Assembly (NCBI GenBank): GCA_030617525.1
Contig: JAUWVG010000106.1
Span: 1 to 7,352 of the forward strand
Origin: Candidatus Aminicenantota bacterium
GTDB taxonomy: Bacteria > Acidobacteriota > Aminicenantia > Aminicenantales > Aminicenantaceae
Direction: 5' to 3'
DNA length: 7,352 nt
Shown here: positions 5,879 to 7,352 of the stretch, piece by piece
Position numbering within the stretch: position 1 is the first letter of the stretch
Layout of the letters: every line of letters begins with the position of its first letter
The notes under the pieces: generated by a model
What the model was told of the DNA's origin: nothing
Seen by the model: only the letters and a program-made list of their open reading frames with translations
Database searches by the model: none
Made by a program: the position numbers and the translations under genes

Positions 5879-7043
5879 AAGGAAGAGATCGATTATAAAT
5901 ATTCTCATGAGAGTGTGCATCGGTCTCATGATGATCTCGAGCGCTGTCCCCCCGGTCTTCTCACAAGGAGAGGATACTTATCTCCTCCCTGAAAATCCAA
6001 TGACTGGGGCAGATATATTCTTCAAAAAAGGCTGCATCGAGTGCCACACGGTTTGGGGGATCGGTAAGACCTTCGGCCCCGATCTCACTCAGATCGGGAT
6101 GGAGAAGGATTTCTTCAAGTTGTCTGGAGCTCTCTGGAGTCATTCGCCCAAAATGATCAACATTATGGAGGAGAAGGGAATCGAAAAGCCGGTTTTTTCC
6201 CCACAAGAGATTGAAGCCTTGTTAGCTTACATATATTATCTCGGCTTAATCGATGAGTTGGGCGACTATTTGAGAGGGGAGGAGATTTTTACGAATAAAG
6301 GCTGTTCCCGGTGCCATTCACTCGGGGGGAGCCCTGAAAAAGCAGGGCCTAACCTGGACAAATACGGACGCTATGTTTCGCCGGTCTATATCGTCACCGC
6401 CCTCTGGAATCACAGTGCTACAGTCAGCCAGGCCATGCTCAATCAGTCCTTTACTCCGAGAGAGATGTGTCATCTTTTGGCTTTTATTAAAGGAAATGCA
6501 GCCAATCCTGAGGGAAAAACCGTCTACATTCAACCCGGAAGTCCAAGGAAGGGTCAAAAAGTTTTTATGGAAAAACGCTGTGTCTCTTGTCACAGCCAGC
6601 AGAACCTTGATCTGCAGGAAAGTGATCTACAAAAGAGTTTGACAGAGATCGTGGGTATGATGTGGAATCATTCCTCTTCCATGTGGCAGGAAATGAAATC
6701 CAGAAATCTGACGATACCCAGATTCGATGTTGGGGAAATGTCAGATTTGACGGCGTATCTATATTTCATCTCTTTTTACGGCAAAAAAGGCAATCCTACA
6801 AGAGGAGAGGTCATTTTCAAGGAAAAAGGATGTTTTTCCTGCCACAGCAAGGAGGCGATCGATGCGGGGAAAGGGATCGATTTGAAAGACATCCCAAGAT
6901 CGTCCTTTTTAGAGTTGATTTCGGCTATGTGGAATCATGCTCCCGAGATGGAAAAAATGGTTACGGAGATGAATCTGACCTGGCCAAGGTTTGAAAAAAA
7001 CGAAATGAAGGATCTGATTTCCTATATTCAATCCATGAAATAA
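5871..7043 (+). CDS. Exported cytochrome c with four tandem monohaem domains
   Basis: The protein has 390 residues from ATG 5871. A basic N-terminus and hydrophobic stretch (about 8-25) look like a Sec signal peptide, with cleavage probably near VFSQGED. Four repeats of about 80-95 residues each carry one haem site (Cys55, 145, 237 and 321: CIECH, CSRCH, CVSCH, CFSCH), preceded by a G-x2-(I/V)-F-x3-(K/R)(G)C lead. About 30 residues later each has a W-(N/S)-H-(S/A) motif (Trp89, 179, 265, 354), and each ends in an amphipathic helix with (D/E)-(I/M)-x2-L. This is a class I-like cytochrome domain repeated four times. No C-terminal anchor is seen, so it should be periplasmic. An in-frame start at 5757 lies deep inside the NrfD gene and would bury the signal peptide, so 5871 is preferred, with weak AAAAGAGA at 5855-5862. 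ATG 5865 is less likely. Role inferred from position: electron donor or acceptor of the complex. Confidence 0.88.
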   Translation: MSKRKRSIINILMRVCIGLMMISSAVPPVFSQGEDTYLLPENPMTGADIFFKKGCIECHTVWGIGKTFGPDLTQIGMEKDFFKLSGALWSHSPKMINIMEEKGIEKPVFSPQEIEALLAYIYYLGLIDELGDYLRGEEIFTNKGCSRCHSLGGSPEKAGPNLDKYGRYVSPVYIVTALWNHSATVSQAMLNQSFTPREMCHLLAFIKGNAANPEGKTVYIQPGSPRKGQKVFMEKRCVSCHSQQNLDLQESDLQKSLTEIVGMMWNHSSSMWQEMKSRNLTIPRFDVGEMSDLTAYLYFISFYGKKGNPTRGEVIFKEKGCFSCHSKEAIDAGKGIDLKDIPRSSFLELISAMWNHAPEMEKMVTEMNLTWPRFEKNEMKDLISYIQSMK

Positions 7044-7117
7044 AAGCTTTTGCTGATATTGAGATTAAGTTGCCTCAAGCATTTAAATAGCCATGCTATC
7101 AGAAAGGATTCGGATAA

Positions 7118-7352
7118 TCAGCTAGCTGAAGTTGAATAGGCTTTCTGCTTTCTGATTGTTTCGATGTTAAAATCTTCAAAAATAATGGCAATGGCGATCT
7201 TTGTGATAAAGGTGAAGATCAAAAAGCCAATGGCAAAGATACCCATCGAGACCCTGAGTTCAACCAGGGACGGCCGGTATATGTAAATCTGTCCCAATGA
7301 ATCCGGCGTGAATCCGGGGATGAGGAGAGCGATTCCCTTTTCGATATAAACA
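7118..7352 (-). CDS. NrfD/HybB-family integral membrane subunit, C-terminal part (truncated by window edge)
   Basis: The minus-strand frame enters from the right edge and ends at TGA (7118-7120), giving 77 visible residues with no interruption. It reads G-F-T-P-D-S-LGQIYIYRPSLVELRVS, then the last membrane helix MGIFAIGFLIFTFITKIAIAI, then a charged tail (EDFNIETIRKQK). The 'G-(F/Y)-x-P-x2-L-G-x-x-Y-x-Y-x-P-(S/T)-L-x-E' block before a final helix is typical of HybB, DsrP and HmeC-type membrane subunits of hydrogenases and Fe-S redox complexes, which exchange electrons with quinone. The gene converges on the cytochrome operon with 74 bases between stop codons. It is the intact relative of the broken copy at 498-706. 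Which complex it belongs to cannot be told from this fragment. Confidence 0.8.
   Translation of the reverse strand, partial: VYIEKGIALLIPGFTPDSLGQIYIYRPSLVELRVSMGIFAIGFLIFTFITKIAIAIIFEDFNIETIRKQKAYSTSAS
7157..7326 (-). repeat. Direct repeat copy B (intact NrfD-type 3' segment)
   Basis: This is the partner of 531-700: same orientation, no gaps, about 85% identical by hand count. It lies within an open coding frame, unlike copy A, so it is probably the functional parent or sibling. Confidence 0.8.

Noticed and set aside
7044..7117. Possible bidirectional terminator between the convergent cytochrome and NrfD-type genes
   Set aside because: Only weak stems are visible (ATAGC/GCTAT with a 3-base loop near 7087-7099, TTGAG/CTCAA with a 10-base loop near 7058-7077), without GC-rich stems or following U-runs.

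Overview
The window looks like chromosome of an anaerobically respiring bacterium rich in multihaem cytochromes c, most plausibly Desulfobacterota or Nitrospirota. This is inferred from gene content only: no marker gene is present and base composition is moderate. The dominant feature is one compact plus-strand operon (914-7043) for a membrane-bound quinone/cytochrome c oxidoreductase. It resembles the Qrc (menaquinone reductase) and alternative complex III families.

Layout. 3-254 is the 3' end of a diacylglycerol/lipid kinase family gene. 255-497 is a small element with perfect 13-bp terminal inverted repeats and a near-matching 4-bp target duplication, read here as a MITE or IS remnant. 498-706 (minus strand) is a broken 3' fragment of an NrfD/HybB-type membrane protein gene. 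707-913 is an AT-rich leader that probably holds the operon promoter. The operon follows, with five genes: a membrane-anchored pentahaem cytochrome c (914-1432), a Tat-exported molybdopterin-oxidoreductase-family protein (1461-3779), a 16-Cys ferredoxin-like protein (3784-4476), an NrfD-family quinone-interacting membrane protein (4469-5878), and a secreted cytochrome made of four tandem monohaem domains (5871-7043). Converging on it from the right is the intact 3' end of another NrfD/HybB-type gene (7118-7352, minus strand). The broken copy at 498-706 is a relic duplicate of that gene.

How the genes fit together. The NrfD subunit would bind quinone in the membrane. The four-cluster Fe-S protein, the MopB-fold protein and the pentahaem cytochrome would form a wire on the periplasmic face. 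The tetra-domain cytochrome, translationally coupled to the NrfD gene, could be a dedicated electron donor or acceptor. The gene set lies between the described families: it has separate MopB and Fe-S subunits as in Qrc, five rather than six haems in the first cytochrome, none of the ActD/ActF subunits of ACIII in the operon, and an added four-haem cytochrome. The direction of electron flow cannot be read from the sequence.

The remaining predicted reading frames overlap these genes on other frames and look spurious. No tRNA, rRNA or CRISPR array was seen.
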